15,789 nucleotides of DNA from UBA4923 sp964486135 (GTDB lineage: Bacteria > Bacillota > Clostridia > Saccharofermentanales > DTU023), in assembly GCA_964486135.1 (NCBI GenBank), contig CAZAKT010000035.1:1-15789 (forward strand), read 5' to 3'. This document shows, one piece after another, positions 1 through 7,519 of the stretch. Below the pieces are notes generated by a model. The model made no database searches and was not told the origin of the DNA. It was given only the letters and a program-made list of their open reading frames with translations. Both the position numbers and the translations under genes were made by a program. Positions within the stretch are counted from its first letter, which is position 1. Each line of letters starts with the position of its first letter.

Positions 1-326
1 GCGGGCGAGGCCAGGACCCTGCCGGACCTTGCCTTGGGCTTGTCGGGCTTTTGGCTTTTGGCGGGCACAGCCTCCTTGTCCGCCCCGGCCGCCACTTCCA
101 GGGTCAGGACCGTAGCCCCGACCGGCAGCTCGTCGCCTTCCTCGACTGCCAGACTTTCGACAGTTCCCTCGTATTCACTCTCGACCTCCAAGCTGGCCTT
201 GTCAGTCTCAACCTCGAAGAGAACGTCACCTTCCTTTACCTGATCGCCGACTTCAACCCGTATCTCGGCAATCAGGCCCGTGGTCATATTCAAGCCGTGC
301 TTGGGTAGTTTTACGGGTACTAACAT
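1..326 (-). CDS. 2-oxoacid/acetoin dehydrogenase E2 (dihydrolipoamide acyltransferase), N-terminal part, truncated by window edge
   Basis: Cytoplasmic E2 subunit of a 2-oxoacid-dehydrogenase-type complex. Its lipoyl-lysine swinging arm carries the acyl group from E1 to CoA. What is visible is an ATG at 326 followed by 108 codons with no stop before the window edge. Residues 1-78 form a lipoyl domain with the ETDKAS motif, so K43 is the lipoylated lysine. A Lys/Pro/Ala-rich linker follows (about 80-100), and the last residues (RVLASP) look like the start of a peripheral subunit-binding domain. The catalytic acyltransferase domain would lie left of the window. The RBS (AGGAGA) overlaps the stop of the upstream SDR gene, so the two are tightly coupled. 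The E1 neighbours are AcoA/AcoB-like, so acetoin dehydrogenase E2 (AcoC) is the most likely identity, but the lipoyl domain alone cannot separate AcoC from pyruvate or branched-chain E2. Confidence 0.88.
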   Translation of the reverse strand, partial: MLVPVKLPKHGLNMTTGLIAEIRVEVGDQVKEGDVLFEVETDKASLEVESEYEGTVESLAVEEGDELPVGATVLTLEVAAGADKEAVPAKSQKPDKPKARSGRVLASP

Positions 327-337
327 GGACTGGTCTC

Positions 338-1129
338 CTATTCCATATGCAGGCCGCCGTTGACGTTGATGACCTGGCCGGTGATGAAGCCGGCCTGATC
401 AGACGCCAGGAAGGCGACAACCTTCGCGATATCCTCGGTAGTACCGAGTCGGCGCAGGGGTGTCTCCGCCTCGCTTTCAGCGATCAGGTCCTCGACTGTA
501 CAGCCTTCCATGGCGGCCATCTCGACAAAGCATTTCTCCAGCATCTCGGTCCAGTGGTCACCGGGCGCGATCCCATTGACGCGGACACCCAGGGGCGAGA
601 GCTCGACGGCGGCAGCCTGTGTCAAGTGGACAATGGCCCGCTTGCAAGTGCCGTAGGCGGCTTCACCGCTGAAGACCCGCTTGCCCCCCATGGAGGAGAT
701 ATTGATCACAACCCCACTGCCTTGGGCGACCATGCCCTTGGCAAAGGCCCGGGTACAAAGATAGCTGCCCTTGACCATGACGCTGAACATGAGGTCCCAG
801 TCCTCCGGGCTGTGCTCCAGGAAGGCTTTTGCCCGCAAAACACCCGCATTGTTGACCAGGATGTCCACGCGGCCATAGTGCCCGACGGCCGTCCTGGCCA
901 TCTTGTCGACCTCTTCCTCATCCGAGATGTCGCAACGGTAGGCCAGGGCCTCCACGCCTGCTTCGACAATCCGGGCTGCCAGCGCCTCAATGGTCTCCAG
1001 TGGACAGATATCCGAGACCAGCAGGCGGCAACCTTCGGCGGCCAGGCGTTGGGCAATGGCGAAGCCCATGCCCCGCTCACTTCCCACCCCCGTCACGACG
1101 GCCACTTTTTCCTTTAAATCTTGGTACAT
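338..1129 (-). CDS. Short-chain dehydrogenase/reductase (classical SDR, probably NAD(H)-dependent)
   Basis: Cytoplasmic NAD(P)-dependent oxidoreductase, 263 aa, the usual classical SDR length. Visible motifs are the nucleotide-binding TGVGSERGMG (13-22, the longer glycine loop found in many SDRs), D40 at the end of strand 2 (favours NAD over NADP), NNAG (93-96), catalytic serine in NISS (S145/S146), and YxxxK (Y159, K163). The C-terminus ends in the family-typical G-x-x-x-x-V-N-G-G pattern. The start is ATG with GGAGG seven bases upstream, 13 nt after the E1-beta stop. It sits between E1-beta and E2 of a dehydrogenase complex, where acetoin operons usually have no gene. It may therefore interconvert the complex's substrate (diacetyl/acetoin/butanediol type, or another hydroxyketone) with its reduced or oxidised form. 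The fold is certain; the substrate is inferred only from position. Confidence 0.93.
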   Translation of the reverse strand: MYQDLKEKVAVVTGVGSERGMGFAIAQRLAAEGCRLLVSDICPLETIEALAARIVEAGVEALAYRCDISDEEEVDKMARTAVGHYGRVDILVNNAGVLRAKAFLEHSPEDWDLMFSVMVKGSYLCTRAFAKGMVAQGSGVVINISSMGGKRVFSGEAAYGTCKRAIVHLTQAAAVELSPLGVRVNGIAPGDHWTEMLEKCFVEMAAMEGCTVEDLIAESEAETPLRRLGTTEDIAKVVAFLASDQAGFITGQVINVNGGLHME

Positions 1130-1142
1130 GCCGGACCTCCGA

Positions 1143-2117
1143 TCACTGTGTCAGTTCACGGGCCGCCTCAAGGACCTTGTCCTTGTTGGGCAGGTAGGCC
1201 CTCTCCAGGACAGGGGTGAAGGGGGTCGGTGTAAAGGGGGCTCCGATCCTTACGATCGGCGCTTCCAGGGAATAGAGAGCCTTCTCGGCTACCAGGGCCG
1301 CGATCTCAGCGCCAAAGCCACTGGTCTTGACCGCGTCATGGGCAATAATCAGGCGGCCTGTTTTCTCGACACTTGCCAAAATGGTTTCCGTATCAAGCGG
1401 ATAGAGGCTCCGCAGGTCGATGACCTCGGCCTCGATGCCTTCCGCCGCCAATTCTTCAGCCGCTTCCATGCTTTCGTGGAACATGCGGTGATAGCTGACG
1501 ATGGTGACGTCCGAACCTTCCCGGGCCACCCTGGCCTTGCCGATGGGGACCGTGTAGTCCTCCTCGGGGACTTCCCCGGTCACGCCGTAGATCTGGCCGT
1601 GCTCCAGGAAGATAACGGGATTATCGTCACGGATGGCGGACAGCAGAAGTCCCTTGGCATCGTAAGGGGTGCTGGGAGCCAGGACGATCAGGCCGGGGAA
1701 ATGCGTAAACAGGCTCTCCAGGTTCTGGCTGTGCTGGGCCGCCGCGTTTCCTTCGCCGCCGGTGGCCATACGGATGACCATGGGCAGCTTGATCTTGCCG
1801 CCGAACATATAGCGCATCTTGGCCGCCTGGTTGGCGATCTGGTCGAAGCAGACCAGGGTGAAATCGACAAGCATGAGCTCAACGACAGGCCGTAGCCCTG
1901 TGGCCGCGCTCCCTGTCGCCAGGCCTACGATGGCAGACTCCGTGATGGGGGTATCGATGACCCGTTCGGGACCGAACTCCTCGTAAAGTCCGTTGGTGAC
2001 ATAAAAACATCCACCCCAGACACCGATATCCTCACCGGCCAGAAACACATTTGGATCGCGCTTCATCTCTTGTCGCAGCGCTTCGTTGACGGCGTCGCTC
2101 AATGAAATAGTTCTCAT
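1143..2117 (-). CDS. acoB: Acetoin dehydrogenase-type E1 component, beta subunit (transketolase-like)
   Basis: Beta subunit of the thiamine-diphosphate-dependent E1, 324 aa, a normal length for AcoB/PdhB. With E1-alpha it cleaves acetoin, or decarboxylates a 2-oxoacid, and passes the acyl group to E2-lipoyl. Seen in the sequence are the N-terminal transketolase pyrimidine-binding domain (GEDIGVWGG near residue 28; DTPITES near 55; the AAQHSQ region near 125) and the C-terminal transketolase domain (the VEKTGRLI region). The stretches VDFTLVCFDQI, YMFGG, PYDAKGLL, IRDDNPVIFLEH and SVEKTGRL match the AcoB pattern as I remember it, more closely than PdhB. The start is ATG with AAAGAGG upstream, 21 nt after the E1-alpha stop; the SDR follows after 13 nt. 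Family assignment is firm. Acetoin as the substrate is less certain given the unusual neighbours. Confidence 0.92.
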   Translation of the reverse strand: MRTISLSDAVNEALRQEMKRDPNVFLAGEDIGVWGGCFYVTNGLYEEFGPERVIDTPITESAIVGLATGSAATGLRPVVELMLVDFTLVCFDQIANQAAKMRYMFGGKIKLPMVIRMATGGEGNAAAQHSQNLESLFTHFPGLIVLAPSTPYDAKGLLLSAIRDDNPVIFLEHGQIYGVTGEVPEEDYTVPIGKARVAREGSDVTIVSYHRMFHESMEAAEELAAEGIEAEVIDLRSLYPLDTETILASVEKTGRLIIAHDAVKTSGFGAEIAALVAEKALYSLEAPIVRIGAPFTPTPFTPVLERAYLPNKDKVLEAARELTQ

Positions 2118-2138
2118 ATTTGTTGCCTCTTTCCTTCC

Positions 2139-3101
2139 TTATGCGTAGACGTTTTCGTACAAGGCCTCGACCTCGGGGTAGGGGCTGTCAACGGCGAACT
2201 CTACGGAGGCCTCAACCAAGGCCTGGCAGTCCGCCTCCACCTTGTCCATTTCGGCTTCGGTCATGAGCTTGTTTTCGGCCAGATACTTCCGGAAATTGGC
2301 GATGGGATCCCTCTCGGTGACCCACCAAGCCGTTTCGCTATCCTCCCGGTAGTTACAGCCGTCGCCCTCAGCGTGGCCGCGGACACGATAGGTCTTGCAT
2401 TCGAGAAGGACAGGGCCCTTCCCACTTCTCGCGTGCTCAATGGCTTCACGGGCAGCCTCTTTCACGGCTACCACGTCATTTCCATCGCAGATCATGCCCT
2501 TGATGTTGTAGGCCTTGGCCCGCTCGGCGATATCCTTTACATTCTGATGTTTCGACTGGTGCAGGGAGATACCGTATTGATTGTTCTCACAGACATAGAC
2601 GACCGGCAGATCCCAGATGGAAGCCATATTGAGCGATTCGTGGAAGACGCCCTGATTGCTGGCCCCATCCCCGAAAAAGCAGACCGCTACCTGATCGCTC
2701 TTCCGGTATTTGATTGAGAAACCTACTCCCGTGGCGATAGGCAGGCTGCCGCCCACGATCCCGTTGGCGCCTACAATTCCGCAATCGAGATCGCAGATGT
2801 GCATACTGCCGCCCTTGCCACCGCAGTAGCCTGTCGCCTTGCCGAAGAGTTCAGCCATCATGAGATTGACATCGCCGCCCTTGGCGATCAGGTGTCCGTG
2901 CCCCCGATGGGTACTGGTGATGTAGTCATCCTTGCCGAGATTTGAACAGACCCCTGTCGCGACGGCCTCTTCACCGATGTAGAGGTGAAGGAAGCCTGGC
3001 AGTTTGCCTTTGGCTGTCAATTCGACACCTTTTTCTTCGAAACTCCGGATGGTAGACATGGTTTCCAAAAGTTTCCGACCTTCTTCCCGTGTCAATTCCA
3101 A
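2139..3101 (-). CDS. acoA: Acetoin dehydrogenase-type E1 component, alpha subunit (ThDP-binding)
   Basis: Alpha subunit of the thiamine-diphosphate-dependent E1, 320 aa. The ThDP/Mg motif is complete: GDG at 144-146 through NN at 173-174, with HESLNMA in between. The stretches GFLHLYIGEEAVATGV, STHRGHGH, ELFGKATG, GKGGSMH and GANGIVGG follow the AcoA (acetoin:DCPIP oxidoreductase alpha) consensus as I remember it. The start is ATG with a perfect AGGAGG. The 59 nt between the M20 stop and this ATG is the longest gap inside the operon, with no clear terminator in it, so it may hold a secondary promoter or mark the join between two functional modules. It pairs with the beta subunit immediately downstream. 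Known family role: attack of the ThDP ylide on an acetoin or 2-oxoacid carbonyl. The true substrate in this cluster is unproven. Confidence 0.93.
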   Translation of the reverse strand: MELTREEGRKLLETMSTIRSFEEKGVELTAKGKLPGFLHLYIGEEAVATGVCSNLGKDDYITSTHRGHGHLIAKGGDVNLMMAELFGKATGYCGGKGGSMHICDLDCGIVGANGIVGGSLPIATGVGFSIKYRKSDQVAVCFFGDGASNQGVFHESLNMASIWDLPVVYVCENNQYGISLHQSKHQNVKDIAERAKAYNIKGMICDGNDVVAVKEAAREAIEHARSGKGPVLLECKTYRVRGHAEGDGCNYREDSETAWWVTERDPIANFRKYLAENKLMTEAEMDKVEADCQALVEASVEFAVDSPYPEVEALYENVYA

Positions 3102-3160
3102 TTTTGTTTCCTCCTAGCATTTGTGTCGTCTATCCGCTTTCGGCGAATAATCCGGCAATT

Positions 3161-4351
3161 TTAACCTTTCATAAAAAAAGCCTTGCCCAGTTCCGTGAAA
3201 ACCCGGCAGGCTTGATAGAGTTCCTTCACTTCGAGGTATTCGTCATCCACATGGGCCAGATCCTCCCGACCGGGGCCAAAGCCCAGGGTCGGAATCCCCA
3301 TCTCACCCGCGCTCATGCTCCCGTTGGTACAAAAGGAGTATTTGCTGATGCTGGGTTCAAGCCCCGCCTTGCCGACCGCTTCCAGGGCCAGTCCGACCAG
3401 GGGATCGTCCTCTTCCAGCTTCCAGGCAGGGAAGAAGCGGTCGCTTTCGATCTCTGCCCCGGTGTAGGTCCGTTCGGAGCCGTAGGCGATTGAAATCCTT
3501 ATCTCCGTCTCCGGATCCCTCTCCTTCAGAAGCGCTGCCAGGCGTCCGTACCGGTCCAGGACAGCCTGCCTGTCCTCCCCGGCCAGGAGGCGGCGATCAA
3601 TGGTCGCGGCGCAATGATAGGGGACCACACTGGCACCTGGGAAGGGTTGGGAGACAATGTCGGTCAGGACACTGATCCCCTCTCCCAGGAAGGGATCCCC
3701 GGGCGGGGTCTCGTCACGCAGGAGGGCAATGTAGTCGAGGAGACTGTAGACGGCATTGTAGCCGGCCTGAGGGTTGGAGGAATGGGCTGCCTTGCCCACC
3801 GCTTCCAGGCGGATCTCCGCCCTTCCCCTTTGACCGATCTTGAGGGCCATCTCCGAGGCCTCGCCGATGACAACCAGATCCGCCTTGATTTTGGACAGGA
3901 CCTTGCCGAGGGCAACCCCTTCGAACTGTTCCTCATTGACCGTTCCACAGAGATAGATATCCCCGCAAAAGCTATCCTTCAGATCGGCCAGCCGGGCGAT
4001 CCCGTAAAGCATGGCCGCCAGAGAGCCCTTCATGTCCGAGGCGCCCCGGCCATAGATCCTGCCCTCTTCTACCAGGCCCCCAAAGGGGTCGTGGGTCCAG
4101 TTATCGGGATTGACGGGGACGGTGTCCATATGGCCGTCAAAGAGAAGGATCCTGGGGCTGCCAGAAGCCCGTCCCGACAGGCGGCAGAGGGCGTTCCCGT
4201 ATTCGTCGCAGGAGGCTTGGTCGAAGCCAAGGGCCAAGGCCTCTTGGCAGAGCAAGCGGGCGACCTCCCCTTCTTCCCCGGAATAGCTACGTGTTTGGAG
4301 GAGTTTTGAGCAAAAGGCCAGCAGATGCTTGTCATCCGTTTGATGGGACAT
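3161..4351 (-). CDS. M20-family zinc metallohydrolase, YgeY-like
   Basis: Metal-dependent amidohydrolase/peptidase of the ArgE/DapE/YgeY group, 396 aa. Metal-site motifs are all present: H74 and D76 in DGHMDT, D106 in GRGASDMKG, the E140-E141 pair, E164 in GEAS, and H367 near the C-terminus. The dimerisation insert runs from about 175 to 290. IDRRL, FFPAWKLEED and GIPTLGFGPG match E. coli YgeY (the selenium-metabolism/purine-degradation-linked branch) as I remember it, better than ArgE or DapE. Such enzymes remove an acyl or carbamoyl-type group from an amino-acid nitrogen. The start is ATG with AAGGAGGAG, 12 nt after the stop of the FdrA tail gene, so it is co-transcribed. With the FdrA and DUF1116 genes upstream, it could release an amino acid from an N-acyl or ureido intermediate; that part is inference. 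Confidence 0.88.
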   Translation of the reverse strand: MSHQTDDKHLLAFCSKLLQTRSYSGEEGEVARLLCQEALALGFDQASCDEYGNALCRLSGRASGSPRILLFDGHMDTVPVNPDNWTHDPFGGLVEEGRIYGRGASDMKGSLAAMLYGIARLADLKDSFCGDIYLCGTVNEEQFEGVALGKVLSKIKADLVVIGEASEMALKIGQRGRAEIRLEAVGKAAHSSNPQAGYNAVYSLLDYIALLRDETPPGDPFLGEGISVLTDIVSQPFPGASVVPYHCAATIDRRLLAGEDRQAVLDRYGRLAALLKERDPETEIRISIAYGSERTYTGAEIESDRFFPAWKLEEDDPLVGLALEAVGKAGLEPSISKYSFCTNGSMSAGEMGIPTLGFGPGREDLAHVDDEYLEVKELYQACRVFTELGKAFFMKG

Positions 4352-4363
4352 GGGCTCCTCCTT

Positions 4364-4531
4364 CTATAGCAAACCGTCCAGGATGGAGGCCAGGGCCTCA
4401 TCCTTGATCGGTGGCCGCCAATTCAGCATGACCACCGGCAGATCCTGGCGGGCCAGTTCAAGGGCGAAATCCCTGGCTCCGATATTGATAATCTTGGGGT
4501 CCTTGGTGAGAATCTCTTTTTCGATAGACAT
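4364..4531 (-). CDS. FdrA C-terminal-tail-like small protein (55 aa)
   Basis: A 55-residue protein beginning MSIEKEILTK. Its core INIGARDFALELA followed by PVVMLNWRPP closely resembles the last roughly 45 residues of E. coli FdrA (recalled pattern: INIG, SFALEL, PVVHYQW, then a short basic tail). It therefore looks like the C-terminal segment of FdrA made as a separate polypeptide. The ATG overlaps the fdrA stop by one base (TGATG), and a GGGGAG SD lies eight bases upstream inside fdrA, which indicates translational coupling and near-equal amounts. It ends 12 nt before the M20 gene. It presumably docks back onto the FdrA body. Being short it is easily missed, but the clean start, the SD and the recognisable sequence support a real gene. 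Confidence 0.85.
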   Translation of the reverse strand: MSIEKEILTKDPKIINIGARDFALELARQDLPVVMLNWRPPIKDEALASILDGLL

Positions 4532-6099
4532 CAGCGGGTCTCCCCTTTCACATAGCGGGCTGCCAGAAGGGCGGCGGCACGGCTGCTTGGTGCCAGGATG
4601 CAGGCCGCCTCCTTCAGTTTTTCCGCCTGTTCGCTATAGTTCTGTGGGTCTTCGTCGACACCGCATAAATAAGCCACCGTGAGAATTTTACGACCCCCCT
4701 CCTCCGCAATACGATTGACTTTTGCCAAACTTTCACAGAGGATTCCGGCCGGGTCTTTGTGACTTCCGTAGCCAAGCATGACATCGAAGAGGAGGACAGC
4801 GGTTTGGGGATCACGGGCCTCCTGGATAATTCGTTTGTGGCGGAGGGAGGGCTCAATCATGGGGTGGGGCTTGCCCTGGGTAAAGACATCGTCGCCCAGG
4901 TCAAGACAGGTATGCCCCATGCTTTCCTCAAGCTGGGGCAGGGCTTCCACCCCGGGTGCGCCCGCATTTGAATAGACGGTGCCGAGCTCCCGGGCCAGGA
5001 TGGAGGCGCCTTCAGAAGCCAGGGTTCCTCCGCAGAAAAGGCCGCGCACATAGCGCTGGTCCGGCCCCGGCTCATAAGCCCGCGTCAGCTGGTCCAGGCC
5101 ATCTGTCTTCTCCCGCATCCGGTTCACCGCCTCCCCGACCTCCTGGTCTCCCAGACGGAGCAGGGCCTGCAGGGCGGTTTCCTCCAGACTGGAGACAAAA
5201 CTGATATTTTCATCCTCCCGGTCCAAATCCGCCGGATCAGCCCCCAGGAAGGTGAAGACTACCGGTTTGCCAGTCTTTTTGGCGGCCTCACAGAGGAGGG
5301 GCAGGACCTCTTCGTCCGGTGTCTTGGAGACGACCGCGATCACCTGGGTCTCCGGGTCGCGGGCCAGGAGCTCAAGGCCGGCCAGGGTCATAATCCCGCC
5401 GACTTCCGCCTTGATGTCCCGGGATCCCGTCCCGATTGCCTGGCTGATCCCGGACCCCAGGGCATGGATCAAACAGGCTACCTCCTGGATACCCGTCCCT
5501 GAGGCGCCTACGATTCCGATGGGTCCCCGGCGGACCTCATTGGCAAAGGCGAGCTTGGCGCCATTGATAATGGCGGTTCCGCAGTCGGGGCCCATGACCA
5601 GGCGGCCCAGCTCCCTACCACGTTTTTTAAGGTAGAGCTCATCCTCGACCGCCACATTGTCGCTGAATATCATGAGGTGGAGGCCGGCGTCGAGCGCCTT
5701 GTCCGCCTCCTCGCGCACATAGTCCCCCGCCAGGGAGATCAGGGCCAGGTTGCTGCCCGGCTGGTCGGCCAGGGCCGATTCCAGGCTGTAGGCTTCCGGG
5801 ATCGAAAGAGTCTCCTGGCCGGCGACCGGATTCACGATCCTGTACTCGGCCTGGGCAACCGCTTCCCGGGCTGTCTTCTCGTCAACGGCGCTCACGACGA
5901 TGAATAGATCATTAGCCGTTGCCGCTGCCACCTCCGGCGTGTAGAGTTCTCCCTTTTCGATGCTGATCTTGTTCTGGTTGGTCCCCATGAGGACAGCGGC
6001 GTCATTGATCCCAGGCTGGCTCGCGATTTCGCTTGCTATCCGCATGAGCTGGATCGAATCGTAGAAGGTATTCTTTTTGATAGAGCAATGAATTGCCAT
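4531..6099 (-). CDS. fdrA: FdrA family protein (acyl-CoA synthetase alpha-like; AllF/oxamate carbamoyltransferase-type subunit)
   Basis: FdrA is related to the succinyl-CoA synthetase alpha subunit. In E. coli the FdrA/YlbE/YlbF set (AllFGH) has been reported as the oxamate carbamoyltransferase of allantoin breakdown. From the ATG at 6099 it is 522 aa. The N-terminus (MAIHCSIKKN, then DS-x-x-LM) matches the E. coli start; an in-frame ATG at 6123 would overlap the upstream gene, and AGGGAG lies five bases before 6099. Key segments are NLALISLAG (117-125), LMIFSDNV (142-149), GPDCGTA (170-176), the glycine loop GIVGASGTG (195-203), VSKTPDEE (257-264), GLFCGGTLA (353-361) and the conserved GKPHPMIEP (409-417, H412). 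E. coli FdrA is about 555 aa; the missing tail is encoded by the next gene. It sits 16 nt after the DUF1116 gene. Family firm; carbamoyl transfer versus another acyl or CoA transfer is open. Confidence 0.93.
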   Translation of the reverse strand: MAIHCSIKKNTFYDSIQLMRIASEIASQPGINDAAVLMGTNQNKISIEKGELYTPEVAAATANDLFIVVSAVDEKTAREAVAQAEYRIVNPVAGQETLSIPEAYSLESALADQPGSNLALISLAGDYVREEADKALDAGLHLMIFSDNVAVEDELYLKKRGRELGRLVMGPDCGTAIINGAKLAFANEVRRGPIGIVGASGTGIQEVACLIHALGSGISQAIGTGSRDIKAEVGGIMTLAGLELLARDPETQVIAVVSKTPDEEVLPLLCEAAKKTGKPVVFTFLGADPADLDREDENISFVSSLEETALQALLRLGDQEVGEAVNRMREKTDGLDQLTRAYEPGPDQRYVRGLFCGGTLASEGASILARELGTVYSNAGAPGVEALPQLEESMGHTCLDLGDDVFTQGKPHPMIEPSLRHKRIIQEARDPQTAVLLFDVMLGYGSHKDPAGILCESLAKVNRIAEEGGRKILTVAYLCGVDEDPQNYSEQAEKLKEAACILAPSSRAAALLAARYVKGETR

Positions 6100-6115
6100 C
6101 CCGACTCCCTCTCGC

Positions 6116-7375
6116 TCAGCCAACCAGGTACTTGTCGGAAAATGCCTTTAAAGCTTTCTCAAAAGCTTGCATGGGTGGGCGGGCCAGGCCAACTCCGATT
6201 TGACCACCCGTCTTGCTGGCGATAGCGGTACAGATGATAGGCAGGATCCCTGTCTGGACCACCTTGCGGATATCGATGCCCAGCGGTGTGCCCTCAAAGT
6301 CCAGCATGGGCATCTGGAACTGGTTATGCCTGCCGTGGGCGATCTCGCTCATCTGGCGGACATACTTGACCGCGTCCTCGGCATTGCCGCCAACCGCCCG
6401 GCACATAGGCACACTGGCCGCCATGGCGAAGCCTCCCAGGCCGACCGTCTCGGTTATGGCGCTGTCGCCCATGTCATTATTGGCGTCATCCGGACCAAAG
6501 CCGGGATAGTAGACACCCTGGATCTCAGCGGCCGGCCCCGTGAACCATTGTCCGGGCAGTCCCGCCACACGGACCCCGACCTCGACCCCGTTCCGGGCCA
6601 TGGTCGTGACGATTGTGCTGTATTCAATCCCCATGCAGGCGTCAGTAGCCGCTTTCCCGTAGCACATGCCGAAGTGGAAGAAGAAATGGTCGGTCTCCGC
6701 CAGAAATTCGGCAATCTTCGCTGTCGTCTCATTGTCGCTGCCGGTACGGATGATCGCCGGCAGAATCTTGCAGGTCCAAAGGGCGCTTCCCGCATTCGGC
6801 CTGTTGTGGCACTCGTCGCCCATGGTGAGGGACTGGGCGATAATGGGGAGGACCGGCATCTCGCCCAGGAAGCGGATTGCCTTGCCAAGCGCGGGACCCA
6901 GCACTTTTTCCACCCATATCAGGTTATCGTGGACCCGCTGGCTCCAGGCGCCGTATGCGATACGTTCCGGCGATGCGCCTTCGTGCACCAGGATGAAGGT
7001 GCGGTAATTATCGTGACCGCGATCCTCACAAACAAGAACCGGCATGGAGGCGGAGGTAATCCCCGTCATGGAACCGGTTGTCTGATAGTGGTGACAGGGG
7101 GCTACCTCGATAGCAGCTGCCAGGACTTTCTTTTCCGCGTCTTCCAGATCAGCGGCCAGACCTTCATAGACGGCCGCCCCACAGACTCCCTTTTTCTGGG
7201 AAGGACACATGTCTTTGAAGTCGATCGGGGGCCCGGAATGTAGAATCAGATTCTTCTTCATACCGGGAATCACATCCAGCGCGGGCTGGACATCAACCCA
7301 CACTACATTGGTTTCCAAAATGGTTTCAACTGCCTTTTGGTTTGCCTGCTCGATTTTCTCCTTGATTGACGACAC
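6116..7375 (-). CDS. ylbE: DUF1116 family protein (YlbE/AllG-type), FdrA partner
   Basis: Protein of 419 aa with a GTG start and GAGGAGG six bases upstream. It matches E. coli YlbE from near the N-terminus (VDVQPA at 27-32, LHSGPP at 45-50) through APCHH (92-96), MTGITSASMPVL (103-114), QSLTMGDECHNR (181-192), NNDMGDSAITET (299-310) and GLDIR/GIDIRKVVQTG near 366-376. YlbE (AllG) works with FdrA (AllF) and YlbF (AllH) in oxamate carbamoyltransferase of E. coli. It is the first gene of its operon and lies directly behind the operator/promoter region. No third partner (YlbF/DUF2877) and no carbamate kinase is present in this window, so either they are encoded elsewhere or the complex acts on a different substrate. 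Family assignment is firm; the reaction is inferred. Confidence 0.92.
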   Translation of the reverse strand: MSSIKEKIEQANQKAVETILETNVVWVDVQPALDVIPGMKKNLILHSGPPIDFKDMCPSQKKGVCGAAVYEGLAADLEDAEKKVLAAAIEVAPCHHYQTTGSMTGITSASMPVLVCEDRGHDNYRTFILVHEGASPERIAYGAWSQRVHDNLIWVEKVLGPALGKAIRFLGEMPVLPIIAQSLTMGDECHNRPNAGSALWTCKILPAIIRTGSDNETTAKIAEFLAETDHFFFHFGMCYGKAATDACMGIEYSTIVTTMARNGVEVGVRVAGLPGQWFTGPAAEIQGVYYPGFGPDDANNDMGDSAITETVGLGGFAMAASVPMCRAVGGNAEDAVKYVRQMSEIAHGRHNQFQMPMLDFEGTPLGIDIRKVVQTGILPIICTAIASKTGGQIGVGLARPPMQAFEKALKAFSDKYLVG

Positions 7376-7398
7376 TTTCTGCCTCCTCGATTCTTATA

Positions 7399-7417
7399 TT
7401 GTTGGTTGTTCAACAAC
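7399..7417 (-). promoter_or_regulatory. Operator-like inverted repeat, site 1
   Basis: TTGTTGGTTGTTCAACAAC contains a perfect 15-bp palindrome (GGTTGTT-C-AACAACC, 7404-7418) and the wider TTGTTG-N6-CAACAA symmetry. It lies just downstream of the predicted promoter and upstream of the DUF1116 GTG, where a bound repressor would block transcription. It shares 17 of 19 bases with site 2. The adjacent GntR/UTRA regulator is the natural ligand (inference). Confidence 0.75.
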
Positions 7418-7433
7418 CTTCTGATCATGTCTG

Positions 7434-7460
7434 ACAATACCACAATTGTTGGTCGTTCAA
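7434..7460 (-). promoter_or_regulatory. Predicted promoter of the DUF1116-fdrA-M20-aco operon
   Basis: Read on the minus strand, an extended -10 (TGG then TATTGT, 7442-7434) is preceded by a -35-like TTGAAC (7460-7455) with a short 15-bp spacer. The -35 is embedded in operator site 2, and site 1 falls about 15-30 bases downstream of the -10. The spacer is shorter than ideal, so the exact start site is uncertain. Confidence 0.5.
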
Positions 7461-7464
7461 CAAG
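7446..7464 (-). promoter_or_regulatory. Operator-like inverted repeat, site 2
   Basis: TTGTTGGTCGTTCAACAAG carries TTGTTG-N6-CAACAA symmetry and the same orientation as site 1, with start-to-start spacing of 47 bp. It overlaps the predicted -35 box. Two such conserved sites in a 144-bp gap are hard to explain by chance and fit a dimeric GntR-family repressor. Confidence 0.75.
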
Positions 7465-7519
7465 TCAAGAAAAGGAGGTTTTTTTCAAGATTTTTTAGAG
7501 ATATAGGAAGGATGGCGGA

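Noticed and set aside
347..1895. Long plus-strand open frames opposite the SDR and E1-beta genes (also opposite FdrA, the M20 gene and DUF1116)
   Set aside because: They lie antisense to well-recognised proteins, have low-complexity odd composition and no SD, and are by-products of GC-rich codon use.
4529..4533. Programmed frameshift joining FdrA to its tail
   Set aside because: There is no slippery heptamer at the overlap, and the tail gene has its own ATG and SD. Simple coupled re-initiation explains it.
4531..7375. Calling the FdrA/DUF1116 pair a confirmed oxamate carbamoyltransferase
   Set aside because: The third subunit and carbamate kinase are absent from the window and the gene context differs from the allantoin operon.
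7471..7500. A/T runs downstream of the GntR gene as a terminator
   Set aside because: No hairpin precedes them; read-through into operon B cannot be excluded.
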